Assembly (NCBI GenBank): GCA_964036195.1
Contig: OZ038450.1
Span: 18,912,701-18,976,700, forward strand
Reading direction: 5' to 3'
Length of the DNA stretch: 64,000 nucleotides
Origin: Sphaerolaimus hirsutus
Taxonomy: Eukaryota > Nematoda > Chromadorea > Monhysterida > Sphaerolaimidae
The position numbers were made by a program, and so were the translations under genes. Of this stretch, positions 22,601 through 33,476 are shown piece by piece. The notes beneath the pieces were generated by a model that searched no databases, was not told the DNA's origin, and worked only from the letters and a program-made list of their open reading frames with translations. Numbering within the stretch: the stretch's first letter is position 1; the number at the start of each line of letters is the position of its first letter.

Positions 22601-24063
22601 TTTTCTGTTAGTTTTTTATTATTTGAATGTGAGGTGAAGCATCGGAAGTGACTTGACGCTGGCACTTCTCGACGCTTGACCACACATCACGGAAATCTGC
22701 GTGAAGGCACTTCACACTTCATAAATAATATGGTGCTGGCATGCAAATGAATATGGTTGTGAAATTTGGAAGCACCAGTATTGTGAAGTGTCTTCTACAA
22801 TTTTGGAAGCGCCTGATGACGCCCACCTCCCAAGCGCTTCACTTACCCATTTCTTTTGCTGTATCAGGACTGGCATACATACATATTTACTTTTACTATT
22901 TTACATACATTTTACTGTTTTACATACATATTTACACTTCACAGCAAACAATCGGTGTGTGGATGGGCGGTGAAGCACTCCTAACTAGGGTGTCAAATTC
23001 CCGTTTTCCGGCAATTTTTTTCCGTTTTCCGTTCCGATTTCTGGCCGCTGAAATTTTTTGCCATTTTCCATTCCGATTTCCAGCCACGAAATTTTTTTCC
23101 ATTTCCGTTTCCGTTTTTCCGGCTCATTTTCCGTTTTCTTGCTAAATTTTCAATTTTTCCAGCTTTTTTTCTGTTTTCTGGCTAAATTTTCTGTTTTTCC
23201 ACCTTTTTCCATTTTCCGGCTAAATTTTCTGTTTTCCCACCTTTTTCCATTTCCCAGGTCAATTTTTTGTTTTTCCACCTCATATTCCCTTTTTTCCGGC
23301 TCAACTGTCTGTTTTCTGTTTCAGCCGAACTGGTAAACATGAATGCAGGTTTTCAACTATGTTAATTTTTTCCATTTTCTATCAAAATTTTAGAAATTTT
23401 TGACACCCTACTCCTGACGCATGCTAGCGCTTTCACACACATAATGAAAATCAGCATGGAGACACTTCACGCTTTATAATATGGTGACGCCAAATGTACA
23501 TTAGTGAAGTGTTTGGGAGCGCCAGTCGTGAGGTGTCTTCAAAAACTTTGGAAGCGCCTCAAGCGTGCGAAAGACATTTTACCGAAAATCTCACGATTCT
23601 GGTGGAAGCGTATGGAAGCGCGTCGCTTCACGCGCATCGACCTCACTTTCACATCCTTCACAAATCATTTTTGCCGTGAAGTACACATTTTCACGTGCAA
23701 GTGCTAACTTTTCCTTTCCTGATAAGTTTCACTAAAAATTATCATCACAACACTTTTATAAACGATCAAATCACCGAACAACAACACTTTTTGAAACCTA
23801 CGTCACAATTTGACGAGGCACATAGCCGTCACAGTGTGACGATGCACATACCCGTCACAACTCAATGTCACCCCCATGGTCTAAAAGCTGCTAGTCTAGC
23901 TCTGCCATCTAAGTCAATACTTCTATTTAGGTAAATCTAAATATATGAATCTAAATGGATCTAATGTCTAACAAGCACACCTGCCACCGAGTGGCTTGCT
24001 GGGGGGCTCGGTGGCCGACCTGGTGGGGCTGGCCGAGCCGGCGCTCGTGGCCATGATCGACAT
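19648..24063 (-). CDS. Calexcitin, EF-hand calcium-binding protein, six exons
   Basis: Calexcitin is a cytosolic calcium sensor of excitable cells, related to sarcoplasmic calcium-binding proteins. Minus-strand exons are 24063-23981, 22446-22322, 22001-21832, 21560-21419, 20950-20844 and 19749-19648. All introns are GT-AG, the phases join (2,1,0,1,0), and the product is 242 aa. Three EF-hand loops are visible. D70-D81 is DVDRNGVITHGD. D120-E131 is DTDKDNKVTLEE, split by intron 3. D171-E182 is DTTGDGSIDEEE, split by intron 4. The flanking text VTLEEWQTYW, WVKDYMNFWFDLMDTTG and the final PGNFVFG exon match the calexcitin family as I know it. Residues 1-55 are a Ser/Pro/Ala-rich N-terminal extension. 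The first ATG follows an in-frame TAA and has A at -3. Exon 1 is much more GC-rich than its surroundings. Introns 1, 4 and 5 carry transposon copies. Family call strong; exon 1 is assigned from frame, splice sites and composition. Confidence 0.88.
19884..20127. mobile_element. hAT-like MITE, GCGCC family, in calexcitin intron 5
   Basis: Left TACTGATGTAAAAAGCGCC, right GGCGCTTTTACATCACTA. Flanks GTTATAAT and GTTTAAAT match at 6 of 8. The interior is a GCGCCAAGCGCC array. Confidence 0.75.
20282..20694. mobile_element. Mariner-like MITE, TACCRTAAATCCTCGAATAA subfamily, in calexcitin intron 5
   Basis: Left TACCATAAATCCTCGAATAA, right inverse (TTATTCGAGGATTTACGGTA), bounded by TA. The subterminal unit is 'ctcgaataactccccc' rather than 'ctcgaaataccccc', defining a second subfamily also seen nested at 28605. 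Confidence 0.75.
21100..21382. repeat. GCGCC-family remnant in calexcitin intron 4
   Basis: GCGCC-type units and a right end GGCGCCATTCCATCACT at 21366-21382. No left terminus or duplication seen. It abuts the exon 4 donor at 21418 within 40 bp. Confidence 0.45.
22630..22862. repeat. GTGTGGAAGCG repeat, copy 2, in calexcitin intron 1
   Basis: Carries 'ggtgaagcatcggaagtg', 'ctgcgtgaaggcacttcac' and 'gtgaagtgtcttctac', colinear with 17130-17480. The outer CACAGCAAAAA ends are eroded. Confidence 0.5.
22937..23688. mobile_element. ACTTCACAGCAAA element, copy 3, interrupted
   Basis: ACTTCACAGCAAACAATCGG at the left and TTTTTGCCGTGAAGT at the right are inverted repeats. The body resembles 17104-17487, but 22986-23410 is an insertion of the TAGGGTGTCAA family, with CTCCTAAC and CTCCTGAC on its two sides. 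Lies in calexcitin intron 1. Confidence 0.65.
22986..23410. mobile_element. hAT-like MITE, TAGGGTGTCAA family, nested
   Basis: Starts TAGGGTGTCAAATTCCCG and ends TTTTGACACCCTA. Flanking octamers CTCCTAAC and CTCCTGAC match at 7 of 8. The interior is an array of 'ttttccg...ccatttcc' units. Confidence 0.8.
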
Positions 24064-25474
24064 TTTTTGGATCGGAATGTTTTTGTTGTAGTTGGAGTTT
24101 TATGGTGAATATTTAGGTGGTAGTTGTCTGGGTAGTTGTGGAATTAGATTTTGAAGTTTGGGGATATTTTTCGGTGATTAGTGAAATGTTAGTTTGATTT
24201 TGATAGCGTGGGTACCTATTTAGATTCTGGACGGGCATGCATAAAGTGAATATAGTGGATACGTGGCAAATTGAATCATATAAATTAGTTAACCCCATAA
24301 TTTTTAAATGTTCTATCTTAGGCGTGTGCAAAAATGTGTGAAACGTTGTTAAGCAGTGAAAGTTTCGAAACAAACATACATGTCATAAATAAAATATGCC
24401 ACATGAAAGAACGGCTATTGGTGTTACATACCGTTTTTCTCAGAATGCGATTTTTCTCGTTTTGCGCCATGCGCATGAAAAGCGCCATGGCGCTTTTGGC
24501 GCTTGGCGCTATTTTTGACCGGCGCCAGGAACAAAATGCCTGGCGCTGTCGCTTGGCGCTATGGCTCGGAAAAGCGCCCTGGCGCTTTTGGCGCTTGGCG
24601 CCAAAGTTCTGGTACTTTTCACATCACTACTCTCATCTTGTAATCAGAATTTTTACGCAGTAAGTCAGTATTTTAAAAACAATTATGAAATCACGCGGCG
24701 TTGTGATGTTGCAGTTCGAGAGCAGATTCGTATTATATTTTGTATGTATTTTACAGTGTTTATGTGTTTTATACCGATTTCAATGAGGGCATTATTCGAA
24801 GAGGCGTTATTGTTCTTCGCTCTCAGGTTGCTCAGAGGGGGAGTTATTCGGGTAGCGGGGCTACTTAAATGGGTGTTAATGGAGCAAAAACTGTAGTTTT
24901 GGCTGTGTCTAGTTACGTAACTTCATTTGAATATGGAAAGGGTTCCGATCCGAGACACAAGAGAAATAAATCCACACTACTGAAACGGCGGGAATAGTAA
25001 AATTTGTAAAAAGATTGATCACATGCTATTTACGATTACGTCAGCCAAGACAATTAAAAAATATGTGACCTCAACAGTTTTTTTTAAATATTGGACACGA
25101 TCACGAACCCTGGACATTCACAATACTGTCGCGCCTCGACAAGCCACACGCATAGCTAATTATTCTATTAGCATAACATGTTTATGTAGTAGTTGACGCG
25201 ACGGGGCATATTGTTCAATCAACCATTCCAATTAGGAAATTAACCTAATTCACGCGTGGATTCATGCATAGTCAATGGACATTTACCACATTAAAGCCAA
25301 GTTCTCATGATTGGCTTGTAAATGGAACTACCCAAGTGAATACTTGGGTAAATTCAACTTACCTATATTTTATCAGTGAGTTTGCAAACTTCAAAACTTT
25401 TAAGGGACAAAAATAGCACGAAAATGGCTCGCAAATGCGGGAACATAAACAAAAATATATAAAGAAATAATAAA

Positions 25475-25511
<37 letters not shown>

Positions 25512-25746
25512 GTACGTAGGTATAATGAAAAAATTTGAGCTCGGGTATATTGAATAAATTAAATCCGACGGAGTTCGGGCACAGACATTGATAAATACCA
25601 TTCTGAAAAAACTTGTGGGGAAATCACTCAGAAGAATTGTATGGCTGACAATAAACAACGAAAATATGACCGAAATCGAAATAAAAGACCAACAAAACAC
25701 AATTTAAAAGCAAATGGATTTTTTAACACGGATGGGACCCTCACAC
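24064..25746. other. 5' flank of calexcitin and repeat debris
   Basis: No TATA motif is assigned. Positions 24470-24629 are GCGCC-family sequence ending CTTTTCACATCACTA, without a left terminus. A (TA)n microsatellite runs at 25478-25506. No other gene recognised. Confidence 0.4.
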
Positions 25747-26093
25747 TAGTGATGGAAAAGCACCACGAAAATGGGACTACGGCACCATTCAATAAATTTG
25801 GTTGAGATAATGGCCTAATAATGGAAAGAATGGCCCTCAGGGCTCAGGGCTCAGGCACCATATGAAAACAAAATTCTGTATAGCATAAAAGTGGGGTAAA
25901 TACCTATAGAGTCAGCGTAAATCTGCTTCCGTGGCAGCCTGCTCCAATAGAACGGCATCTCAAATAGAACGGCAGGTAAAAAAGTTGACGAAAAAAAATA
26001 GAACGGCGCTCTTCTATTAGAAGAAATATGGAAAAAATACCTACCCTGACAGCTTAGGGCAAAATTTAAGGGCGCAATTCCATCACTACCTGG
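25747..26093. mobile_element. hAT-like TAGTGATGG element, CACC variant, degenerate
   Basis: Left TAGTGATGGAAAAGCACCA, right GCGCAATTCCATCACTA. The flanks (CCTCACAC, CCTGGGAC) match at only 5 of 8. Inside lies a fragment (25926-26035) of the AATAGAACGGC element. Confidence 0.5.
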
Positions 26094-26099
26094 GACCCC

Positions 26100-26282
26100 C
26101 AAAGAATTATCTGTCTGTTCGAAATGGGGTGTCGAAAATGTGTCTTTGGAAAACGCAAAATGGAAAGGTACAAATTTTTGGCTGTCAGAAAAAAGAAAAC
26201 GAACATATGAAAAAAAATTTATGCTACCGGGCAACAGAAAGGTAAAAATTGTTCCTTCGGAAAACGGAAAGTTGACGCCCTA
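26100..26282. repeat. TAGGGTGTCAA-family right-end fragment
   Basis: 'ggaaaacggaaagttgacgcccta' sequence at the right end and GGAAA units upstream. No left terminus found. Confidence 0.45.
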
Positions 26283-26730
26283 GTTTAGTTCCAACATATT
26301 TCACCTATACTATGTTCCTAGTACGGTTTGGTATTGTTGTTTTGCTGTTAAATTTACTTTAATCTACACACTATAAACTAGGTACTTCTTAACATGACGG
26401 AATTCGTAGCACAAAGTTACTACGTAAATACTTGTCGAGCTGCCATCGTGCTTACAATTTCAGGGAACAGTAAATACAAATTTCGCAATGTGACTGCATA
26501 ATCCCTACGCACGTGCCACATAAGTCAGGATTTAAAGAAGCCTCAAGCCAGCATTCACGTAACTTTATTCAACTGATTCATGAAATCCAGGGCAAACAAA
26601 TAGCCCAAATGCTAATATTGGTGAAAACTCCCGGTCAATTCGAATGCAACCCTTTGTTTTCTGATACAGTTCAAAATTGTTTAAATTGCGCCGAACTCGG
26701 TGGACTGACTACGGGTGGCGTGTTGGCAGA

Positions 26731-26968
26731 TTTGATATTCTCCACTCACACTTATTTATGTCTCACGTTGGAAGCGTGCCAATGATGATAAAAGCATGCG
26801 ATTTTTCCTTAAAAAATGAAACATAGAATTGTTGTGAATAAGTTAACCTATAACGCTATAACAGCAATGTATTTTTTCAACTTTTTTATGAAAAGCGCAT
26901 GCATGTAATAACATTGGCACGCTTCCAGCGTGAACTACGCGTGCAAAGTGTAAAGTCACTAGAGTATA
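26731..26968. repeat. TATACTCGG interspersed repeat, copy 3
   Basis: Shares the GTTGGAAGCGTGCCAATGAT and TTGGCACGCTTCCAGCG blocks with copies at 2037 and 4962. The terminal TATACTCGG is not preserved at the left; AGAGTATA is kept at the right. Confidence 0.6.
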
Positions 26969-28330
26969 ACAATTACCACTATCAACTGCAGTGTGCAAGT
27001 TTGCGTAGAGTCGAATGCTTAAATTGATTTGATTATTCATTTACATCTGTATGCAATGTGAACATTCACCCAGCTGGCATTGCAACTACCTAACCTACAA
27101 TCTGGGATATGCAGATATTCACTAAAGGGACTTCTAGGATTATATTCAATCCGCACTGAATATCAGTCAAATATCCAGCAGAGATGGTGCGTAGCTATCA
27201 AAATGTTGTAGCTCAAGCGTACGTGAAGTGTGCAGATGTGCCAATAAGCTTTCGTAGTTGGCACTAGTGATGGAATGGCGCTGTACAGGCGCCAGTGTCA
27301 AGGCGTCAGTGCCAGAGCGCCATTGGCGCTTGGCGCCCTTTTCGCTGGCGCCCGGCTACATTTTTCGTCGAGCTTTTCCATCACATTTTTTTGTGATCGC
27401 TGGAAAAGACCTTAAGCTCACTACTGTATTTACACATCCTAGATTATTGCAAATTTTCTACAGATCCCTTGCACTGAACACAACAGAACATTAAATGCTC
27501 ATAAAAAATTTGGGGTCGCACTCACAGCTCCGGCAAAATGCAGTATGATGCCATATTATTAATTATGTCAAATTATGCCAAATGCCAATTATGCAAATAA
27601 ATTTACCCATGTTTTTCAAAAAAGCGATGAAATGAAGTGAGTGAAGTAAAGTAAGTCTGGACTGAAGGCAAACGTATTTAATAACAGAAAGCAAGCCAGA
27701 GCAGATAGCAAATTTTTTGCACCGCAACTCGCACTGAAAAATCATCAATTTTTGAAAAATATAATTAAATATAATCTCAGAAAATCTCTCAAGAATATAA
27801 TATGATTCAATCTCTGTCAAAAAACCTGGAAAAAATATAAATAAATATAAATATCAGAATTTGAGAGATTTTCTGATATTTTTAAAAATCTCAGAAAATC
27901 TCTCAGAAAAGAAAATATAATAAAATCTCTCAGGAAAATCATGGAAAAAAATATAAATCTCAGAAAGCTTATATTTTCTGAGATTTTTTAAACATAAATC
28001 TCGCAGAGATTTTTTCAATGCTCACCGCAACACACGTGAATAGATCAAAAACACTAAAATTGCACCCTCTGCTCGGCCACACTAGAATGTCTCCACCCCA
28101 CGCAGACAGGTCTGCGCCAACGGCACAATTCGGCTAATTTCCAGTGCCGTTGCAGCTCTGTCAATTGGCTTTGTCAACGCGAGTGCGCCGCTCCGCCGCC
28201 TAATGATATTTTACATCGTGGGCGTTTTTTATTAGAGATGGAAAAATACCCGACGGTTTTGGTTGCGACGCCCAGTGAAAAAATGTTAAATAGTGCAAAT
28301 TGCGTTACGATGTGACAATAATCCTAAATG
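26969..28330. other. No gene; GCGCC fragment and low-complexity AT tract
   Basis: 27267-27383 is a degenerate GCGCC-family fragment (TAGTGATGGAATGGCGC ... CTTTTCCATCAC). 27750-28020 is built from 'ctcagaaaatctctcaga' units on both strands. The remainder shows nothing recognisable. Confidence 0.4.
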
Positions 28331-29229
28331 TACCGTATTATCTCGAATTAACACCCTTGAATTAACCCTCCCTCGAAATACCCCCCAAAATTTTGGGTGA
28401 GGAAAAAATAAACCCCTCTCTAAATAATTCCACCCTAATTGAATGTAAAAAGAACATAAATACATGACAAAAACCGCAGTTTGTGATCTGTAAAATGCAG
28501 AACACACGTGAAAACCGATTACTAAGTGACGTTAGGGATGGGTTTATGTTTATATGCAGTTATATTTATATAAATATATATATACCTATAAACACATATA
28601 CATCTACTGTATATACTCGAATAAGTCCCCCCTCTCGAATAACTCCCCTCTCGTGAGTGAGGAAAAAACAACTCTCCCCCCCGAATAACTTCCCCCATTT
28701 TGATGGGTTTCATTTCATAACATTTCACATTTACAATAAACTTTATGTATTTAATATGTAAATATATGTAATATTTTGCAGCTAGAGTTCACTGACATTG
28801 CTTTCACTGCTTGATTTGTGAATTTTGTATTCCTCAAATCATTCATGTTACCAAATTTAAAATACCCCATTTGTGCAGTAACTTTATCATACATTACTGA
28901 CGAATTTAAATTTATCGATCACTTATAATACTGACGAATCAATTTTTAATACTGACGAATAAATAACTCCCTCCTCGAAAAACTCCCCCTCTCGAATAAC
29001 ACCCCCCTCAAAAACTTCTGACGAAAAAATAACTCCCCGGGGGACTTATTCAAGGATATATTTACGGTATGTAATGGCTTGAATTTTCTACGTCTGAGTA
29101 TGGGGAATTTCCACAAATGTCTGGCGAAATAATAGACCCCCCTCGAATAAGCCCCCCTTTGATTATCCACCCTCAAATTTTGCTGGCGAAATAATAAACC
29201 CCCTGGGGGTATTTCGAGGTAATACGGTA
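28331..29229. mobile_element. Mariner-like MITE carrying a nested relative
   Basis: TACCGTATTATCTCGAATTA at the left and its inverse (GAGGTAATACGGTA) at the right. Colinear with the uninterrupted copy at 36628-37040 except for the inserted block 28605-29069. Confidence 0.8.
28605..29069. mobile_element. Nested mariner-like MITE, TACCGTAAATCCTCG subfamily
   Basis: Left TACTGTATATACTCGAATAA, right ATATATTTACGGTA. Subterminal 'ctcgaataactccccc' units match the 20282 copy. It is inserted inside a member of the sister subfamily. Confidence 0.75.
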
Positions 29230-31565
29230 AAACGATTTAAAACTAACCGCTCTTGAACCGTTCAATTTTACAAATTTTTACTTTTTTGTGACGCTCTTAA
29301 CATTAATATATTAACTTATTACCATTATTCTAATATATACGCGGTAATTTTGCAAATTTTATTCAGATCTCAATTTCTTAAAAGTGCAAATTGCATTAAT
29401 CAGTAATGCACGAGTGCATTTGAAATGAGAGAAATCGAACTGAGCCCGTTTAGTATGCAATCTAAATTCATCAATAAACATGAGTGCCGGGCGCTTCGCT
29501 CATAACTTATCAGTCACGTGTGAGCTTCAAAGTTCAGGCTTAAGAAGCATAAGTGGAACATGAGTAAAATACCGTAGAAAGAATACCGAGCGCCGTCTTC
29601 CAATGGGTGTTTCCATTTTAAGATCAAATGTTGAATGGATTCTATGAATCGTTGTTTGTATTGACACTCAATGCAAACTGTAAAGTAACGTTTTGCAAAA
29701 CCTTGGATGAACTTGAAAAACATTGGCTGAACGAAAATATGACGAAAAATATGACGAAAAAATATGCCCTTCGCACATTCCAAAAGAAGGGCCGGTGTAA
29801 TGTTGACGATAAAATAGGAGGGCGTCCTCTTATCCGGAGAAAAAGGGTAAACGGGCTTGAAGTCTGACAAACAAAGATGCCAAAGGGCTAATACTTTATC
29901 AGCCCGATACGTTTTCGTTGGGGTACCCTGACTACGTAATTCATTATTCGCTGCCCAATAAAATGACCACCGTGATGGCGACGACGGGCAGCATATGATT
30001 TCAGATTCAATGCACAGGGCGGGATACCCACCGGGTTACCCGAAAAACCTGTCGGGATAATTAAACGTGGAGCCAAGAAAAGCGCGGCACTGCACACCGG
30101 ACCGGAAGTGACACAGTCTACCGCATTAAGATTCATTAGCATTAGCACTGTCACCGCGCATCCGTTTATAAGAGAAATTCGATATTAACCGCTGAACATA
30201 ATATTTGTGCAAACATAAGATGGTGCTTTCTCTTCTGGCAGATACTGAGTTGTTGTCTCTGACAAAAGTCTTCTGTCCAATACTTATCTCAAAATGGGAA
30301 AACCTTGTTTGGATATGGGAAACGGTGTCAGAATAAAGCAGAGCGTGTACTCATTCTCACGCACAGAAATTCTGATTGAGTCAGTTTTAGATATTGTGGG
30401 ACATTCGAAAAGGGTTGATAGATATTGTATCATACGAATAATCTAGTACTGCATTAGATCATTGCCATGGCGCCAAAACATGGCCAGCGCATAACACAAC
30501 GTGGCGGAAAATTGTTTTTTTTTTCTCTGAATGACGCCATTCCTATTCCTACTAATCGCGACCAAAACAAACATTCATTGCTCAACTATTTAAGAGGGTG
30601 TCTCTTAAATTACGGAAGTGATCAATTACATAATGCATGCATTTATCAATTGCAGTGCATCGCTAAAGAGCATTTTGCACATTGATATAGTTTAGCCGCG
30701 ATTTTCTTTGATTGCATTGCACTTGCACAAGATTCATGGCGACTGCTAAAATGCGAGTATTGTAAATCCCCTTAGATGTACGACATTCTAGTAAACAGAT
30801 ACAGCGTGGTCGCTTGAGTTTCACAAAATCTGATGTTTCTTTTTCTTCGATTTGGGATCAATTGCCCAACGGCTATAAAATAGAAATACACTTGTCATAC
30901 TTCTGATTGAACGCGAACACCAGTGGCGCGCGAGCCTTCTATAGAGAAAAATTTGTTGTGAAAATCACAAATCACAACCAAACATGGAGGGCCGCCCCCC
31001 TCCCCCACCATGTTAAGTGTAAAGTGTAAAATGTAAAAATTTTAAACATCAATTAAAATAAAAAAGTTTTTTCACTGGCCCTTTGCAATTTTTCATGACA
31101 TTTGACAAATTTGTATGACATGTTAAGCCTACACAGACTAGCTGAAACTTTGAAAACTCATAAATAGGTAGGCACTTTACATGAGACTTGACACTTTACT
31201 TCACACTTTACAGGGTGTGAGACTGCAACCAGGTTTTTCTTCTTTTTGGAAACCCGTAGAAGAATCGCTATCAATTCAGAATTTGTAGTTTATTTACAGG
31301 TTATGTTTTAAATATTAATATATAGGTATCCATTAACCTGTCAATGTTTACGCAACATTTACGCATTATAGGATATGAATAAATGACAACATAACTACGT
31401 ACTAGCATCATTTTCTCCGGACATACGGTCCGGTTTCGCAGTATTCTACACGTTCACACATGGGGATATTTTTATGGACATTTTATTATGGTCAGTCACC
31501 TGAACTGTTCCGTATTATGTAAGTCCTGAATTGAATCAGTTCTGAATGGACAATATGAATTTATC
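29230..31565. other. No gene recognised; AAGTGTAAAGTG element
   Basis: 31010-31222 is a copy of the AAGTGTAAAGTG family (tandem units at the left, inverted units ending CTTTACAGGGTGTGAGAC at the right). Frames at 29514-30154 on both strands show no identifiable domain and no splice support. Confidence 0.4.
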
Positions 31566-31745
31566 AGCCCCCCCCCCCCTCTCGAAATACCCCCCAAATT
31601 GAGTGTAAAGAGAATGTAAAATTACAAAAAGCAACAGTTTGTGATCCAGGCAATGCACAGAACACACGTTAAAAACAATGATTGTGTCACGTTAGAACCT
31701 CTTTTCTACAATATAAATACTTATATAAATCTCTGTCTGAAGTAT
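31566..31745. mobile_element. Mariner-like MITE, left-half fragment
   Basis: C-run, CTCGAAATACCCCCC and the block 'gtaaagagaatgtaaaat...cagaacacacgtt' match the left half of copies at 36628 and 60474. No right half present. Confidence 0.6.
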
Positions 31746-33038
31746 TTCTAAAGAATGCTCTGTCTAAAGTAGGTATCTATAATAGGATGTTCAAAACAAT
31801 TCATGAAAATGAATGGAATCTACTGGGTTGCCATAATCATTTGACGTTTTGAATGATCCGAAGTAGCCCAGAAATGACAGAGTTATTGAGTCAGTCAGTC
31901 AGTCAATTGGCCAGATTTGCCAGGTTTGCCTGCATTTGTATAAAGCCACCTTTTCCTTGGGACTGGAATTTTTCAATAGATTTTTTTTGTTGTAGCCCCA
32001 TCCGCAAACCCTAACATAATCAAACCGCATCAAAGTTGAAATATGCAACAAAATGAGGTTCAACAAAAGTGACGTGAACCCCCAGTTTCCCGCTCATCTA
32101 CGGGTGTCTCAACTATACTGCACAGTGGTGTATTACCATTATGAATGTCGCCTGCACCAAAAACGACATCAGTCTTGCACCCTGCGAAAATCTTGCATTT
32201 TGCCCAATGAGATGCAATTGCAAACTCGCGCCGCCCACACCGACCTACGGGAGTGATTAAGCACATTTCAGTGTTAATGCATGCGCTGCACCGCGCATGT
32301 TTTATGCATGAAAGCGAAAAGGCCGCTATATCGTTTGGTTCATCTTTAATTTAAATGCGCCTTGGCAACAGGTACACACAGTCGGCTGGAAGATGGTAAA
32401 CGAGCAGACTTGGAAACGTTTTCCCATCGTATAAAATGCCCACCGCATTTACTACTTGGCGCAAAAGTCTCCGTGTTGTTAACACCACTGCAAAAACCTG
32501 TTATCACAGATAAATTATCAATTTGATCGAGTTCAATGCAAAGAAGTAAACACAGAGGCACTAGTGAATGCAGCATGCATGACGCATCGGCATATTCATT
32601 CGTTTTCTATTTGTTACCAGATGCACAATATAAATATTTATTTACAATAATTTTGAAACTATCATACCTGGCTGGCAGACTGAATTTAGCAAATCGAGAA
32701 AAGTCGACGGATCGCTCACTTCACTATACAATCCTATGTAATGAAGCAGTCCAATTCGAAATGCGCACATGCCAAATAATTTGACACCGCTATAAATATA
32801 AATAAAATAAGCTAAAAATAGATATGTAACCATATATGACGAAAATAGCTCTTATGAAGGTGAAAACAGACAGAATGAAGCATACATTAGCGGCTTGTGC
32901 AAAAAATTGCAGAAAAATCGCTCAAACTTGGACGTGGGTCAAATCGCTATGGGCAACTTGGACATATCGCAACTTGTCATACGTGACCCGATCCGCTTCA
33001 AGCAAATTACGAAATGTCGGCACTGAGCCAAAAAGATG
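31746..33038. other. No gene recognised
   Basis: Mixed-composition sequence with several short frames, none recognisable. No repeat termini found. Confidence 0.4.
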
Positions 33039-33476
33039 TACCGTATTTCCTCAAAATACCCCCCCTCCTCGAATAAACCCCCCTCGAAATACCCCCCTTG
33101 AATTAACCCCCCTCGAAATACCCCCAAGTGTTTTTGAACTGAGGAAAAAATACTCCCCCCTCGAAATACCCCCAGGTGTTTTTAAGCTGACTAAAAAATA
33201 CCCCCCCTCGAAATACTCCGGTCTGGAATAAGGTACATCGTGTATCCGGTATGTAATGAACATGAAGTATTTTATGGTGTCAATTTGCATCGCAGCTACA
33301 CATAGACTTGTATTTATGTGTAGCTATCGATGTCAGTTTATTATCAGTTGTAGTATGTAAAACGACACTATTTACTACGATCCTTAGAGAAAATAACCCC
33401 ACTCGAAATCCCCCCCCCCTCAAAATTTCTACTCTGAAAAATAAACCCCATGACGGTATTTCGAGGAAATACAGTA
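33039..33476. mobile_element. Mariner-like MITE, TACCGTATTTCCTCG family
   Basis: TACCGTATTTCCTCAAAATA at the left, inverse ending GGAAATACAGTA at the right. Its centre (gcagctacacatagacttg) resembles the centre of 5973-6376 and 58516-58857. Confidence 0.7.

Noticed and set aside
23504-23707. Frames containing KCLGAPVVRCLQ / SVWKR-like peptides
   Set aside because: Translations of the gtgtggaagcg repeat array.
25478-25506. (TA)n tract as an origin or telomere-like feature
   Set aside because: A simple microsatellite with no further structure.
29514-30154. Frames on both strands near 29.5-30.2 kb as a possible transposase
   Set aside because: No recognisable catalytic motif or terminal repeats around them.
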